Assembly: GCA_963843945.1 (NCBI GenBank)
Contig: CAWJMF010000002.1
Location: forward strand, 1,364,001 to 1,428,000
From: CAWJMF01 sp963843945
GTDB taxonomy: Bacteria; Vulcanimicrobiota; Vulcanimicrobiia; Vulcanimicrobiales; Vulcanimicrobiaceae
DNA length: 64,000 nt
Reading direction: 5' to 3'
In this document: in pieces, positions 63,464-64,000 of the stretch
Numbering within the stretch: position 1 is the stretch's first letter
How the letters are laid out: each line of letters starts with the position of its first letter
Program-made: the position numbers and the translations under genes
Notes under the pieces: model-generated
The model's database searches: none
What the model was told of the DNA's origin: nothing
Seen by the model: the letters and a program-made list of their open reading frames with translations, nothing else

Positions 63464-64000
63464 CTAACTCGCCGCCACGTCGAGGCGTCGACGCTGCAGC
63501 AGGTACGGCCAGATGAACCCGTCGATGTCGCCGTCGAGCACGGCCGAAGCGTTGCCCGTTTCGACGTTGGTGCGATGATCTTTCACCATCGTGTATGGCT
63601 GCAGGACGTACGAGCGGATCTGGGAGCCCCACTCGTTGGCGCGCCGTTCGCCGCGCAACTCGCTGAGCTTCGCCTCCCGCTCTTCGATCTCGCGCTGAAC
63701 CAGCTTGGCGCGCAAGATATTCATCGCGACCTCGCGATTCTGCATCTGCGAGCGCTCTTGCTGCGAAGCGACGATCGTGCCGGTGGGAACGTGGGTAATG
63801 CGGATTGCGGACTCCGTTTTATTGACGTATTGGCCACCCGCACCGCCGGCCTTGAAGGTTTCGACCTTCAGGTCCTCGGGCTTGATTTCGATGTCGATGG
63901 TCTCGCCGGTTTCGATCTCGGGCACGACGTCGACCGAGGCAAAGGAAGTGTGACGCCGGTGCTGCTGGTCGAACGGCGACATGCGCACCAGGCGGTGCAC
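63464..64000 (-). CDS. prfB: Peptide chain release factor 2 PrfB, 5' end outside window
   Basis: Translation termination at UGA and UAA. The 178 residues present are the C-terminal half: MSPFD (the SPF recognition tripeptide of RF2), GGAGGQYVNKTESAIRITH (the catalytic GGQ loop), GTIVASQQERSQMQNREVA, and the terminal region SQIRSYVLQPYTMVKDHR. The gene continues beyond 64000 on the minus strand, so any programmed frameshift of prfB is out of view. TAG at 63464-63466. Confidence 0.95.
   Translation of the reverse strand: MHRLVRMSPFDQQHRRHTSFASVDVVPEIETGETIDIEIKPEDLKVETFKAGGAGGQYVNKTESAIRITHVPTGTIVASQQERSQMQNREVAMNILRAKLVQREIEEREAKLSELRGERRANEWGSQIRSYVLQPYTMVKDHRTNVETGNASAVLDGDIDGFIWPYLLQRRRLDVAAS

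Noticed and set aside
1..64000. tRNA, rRNA, transposase, integrase or phage genes
   Set aside because: Intergenic gaps were scanned by eye for tRNA T-loop consensus and for transposase or integrase motifs in the proteins; none found. A covariance-model search was not possible here.

Overview
High-GC bacterial chromosome segment, probably Gram-negative: it encodes a Wzm/Wzt polysaccharide exporter, dTDP-rhamnose genes, several lipoprotein-type signal peptides and YXWGXW-repeat secreted proteins. Gene content and the low-complexity Pro/Thr lipoproteins would fit an uncultured lineage such as Candidatus Eremiobacterota (WPS-2), but that is a guess from style, not a demonstrated assignment. No tRNA, rRNA, CRISPR array, transposase or phage gene was recognised.

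Layout. 0-8 kb: housekeeping block with an SRPBCC protein, a DUF488 protein, a universal stress protein, rpoD next to dnaG, a secreted serine hydrolase, a hotdog thioesterase and an HD phosphohydrolase. 8-45 kb: a large surface-polysaccharide locus with GT4 and GT2 glycosyltransferases, a Wzy/WaaL-like membrane protein, two sugar epimerases, a nucleotide-sugar dehydrogenase, the ABC exporter Wzm/Wzt, two SAM methyltransferases, rmlB-rmlA-rmlD with a detached rmlC, five polytopic membrane proteins that look like GT-C enzymes, and three proteins built from an unfamiliar 'GW..D' domain. A badly fragmented ppdK (pyruvate phosphate dikinase) interrupts the locus at 35.4-38.1 kb. 45-46.4 kb: a broken beta-propeller lipoprotein. 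46.4-54.8 kb: arginine biosynthesis, argB divergent from argF-argR-argG-argH-argC-argJ-argD, with a likely ArgR operator between them. 54.8-58.1 kb: a small lipoprotein and two paralogous YXWGXW proteins with glutamine/histidine-rich repeat tails. 58.2-64 kb: glycyl-tRNA synthetase, a second SRPBCC protein, a YjbR-like protein, rlmN, type-4 uracil-DNA glycosylase, a YbjQ-like protein, a GT2 glycosyltransferase and the 3' part of prfB.

How the genes work together. RmlA-B-C-D make dTDP-L-rhamnose. The GT2 and GT4 enzymes would assemble a rhamnose-containing glycan on a lipid carrier, the GT-C-like proteins may modify it on the periplasmic side, Wzm/Wzt export it, and the Wzy/WaaL-like protein polymerises or ligates it. 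The arg cluster converts glutamate-derived intermediates to arginine through the acetyl-recycling route (bifunctional ArgJ), under ArgR.

Two things stand out. First, two two-domain GT2 genes in opposite orientation share a 1502-bp near-identical inverted repeat, so homologous recombination could invert the segment between them and swap their N-termini. Second, five copies of the GW..D domain occur in three proteins, one of them overlapping wzm, while Wzt lacks the C-terminal carbohydrate-binding domain found in many homologues.

Many conserved genes, including essential rpoD and glycyl-tRNA synthetase, are split by single-base frameshifts while their reading frames are otherwise well conserved. 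The simplest reading is indel errors in the consensus (long-read type), so frameshifted genes are described here as probable intact genes with sequence errors unless stated otherwise.
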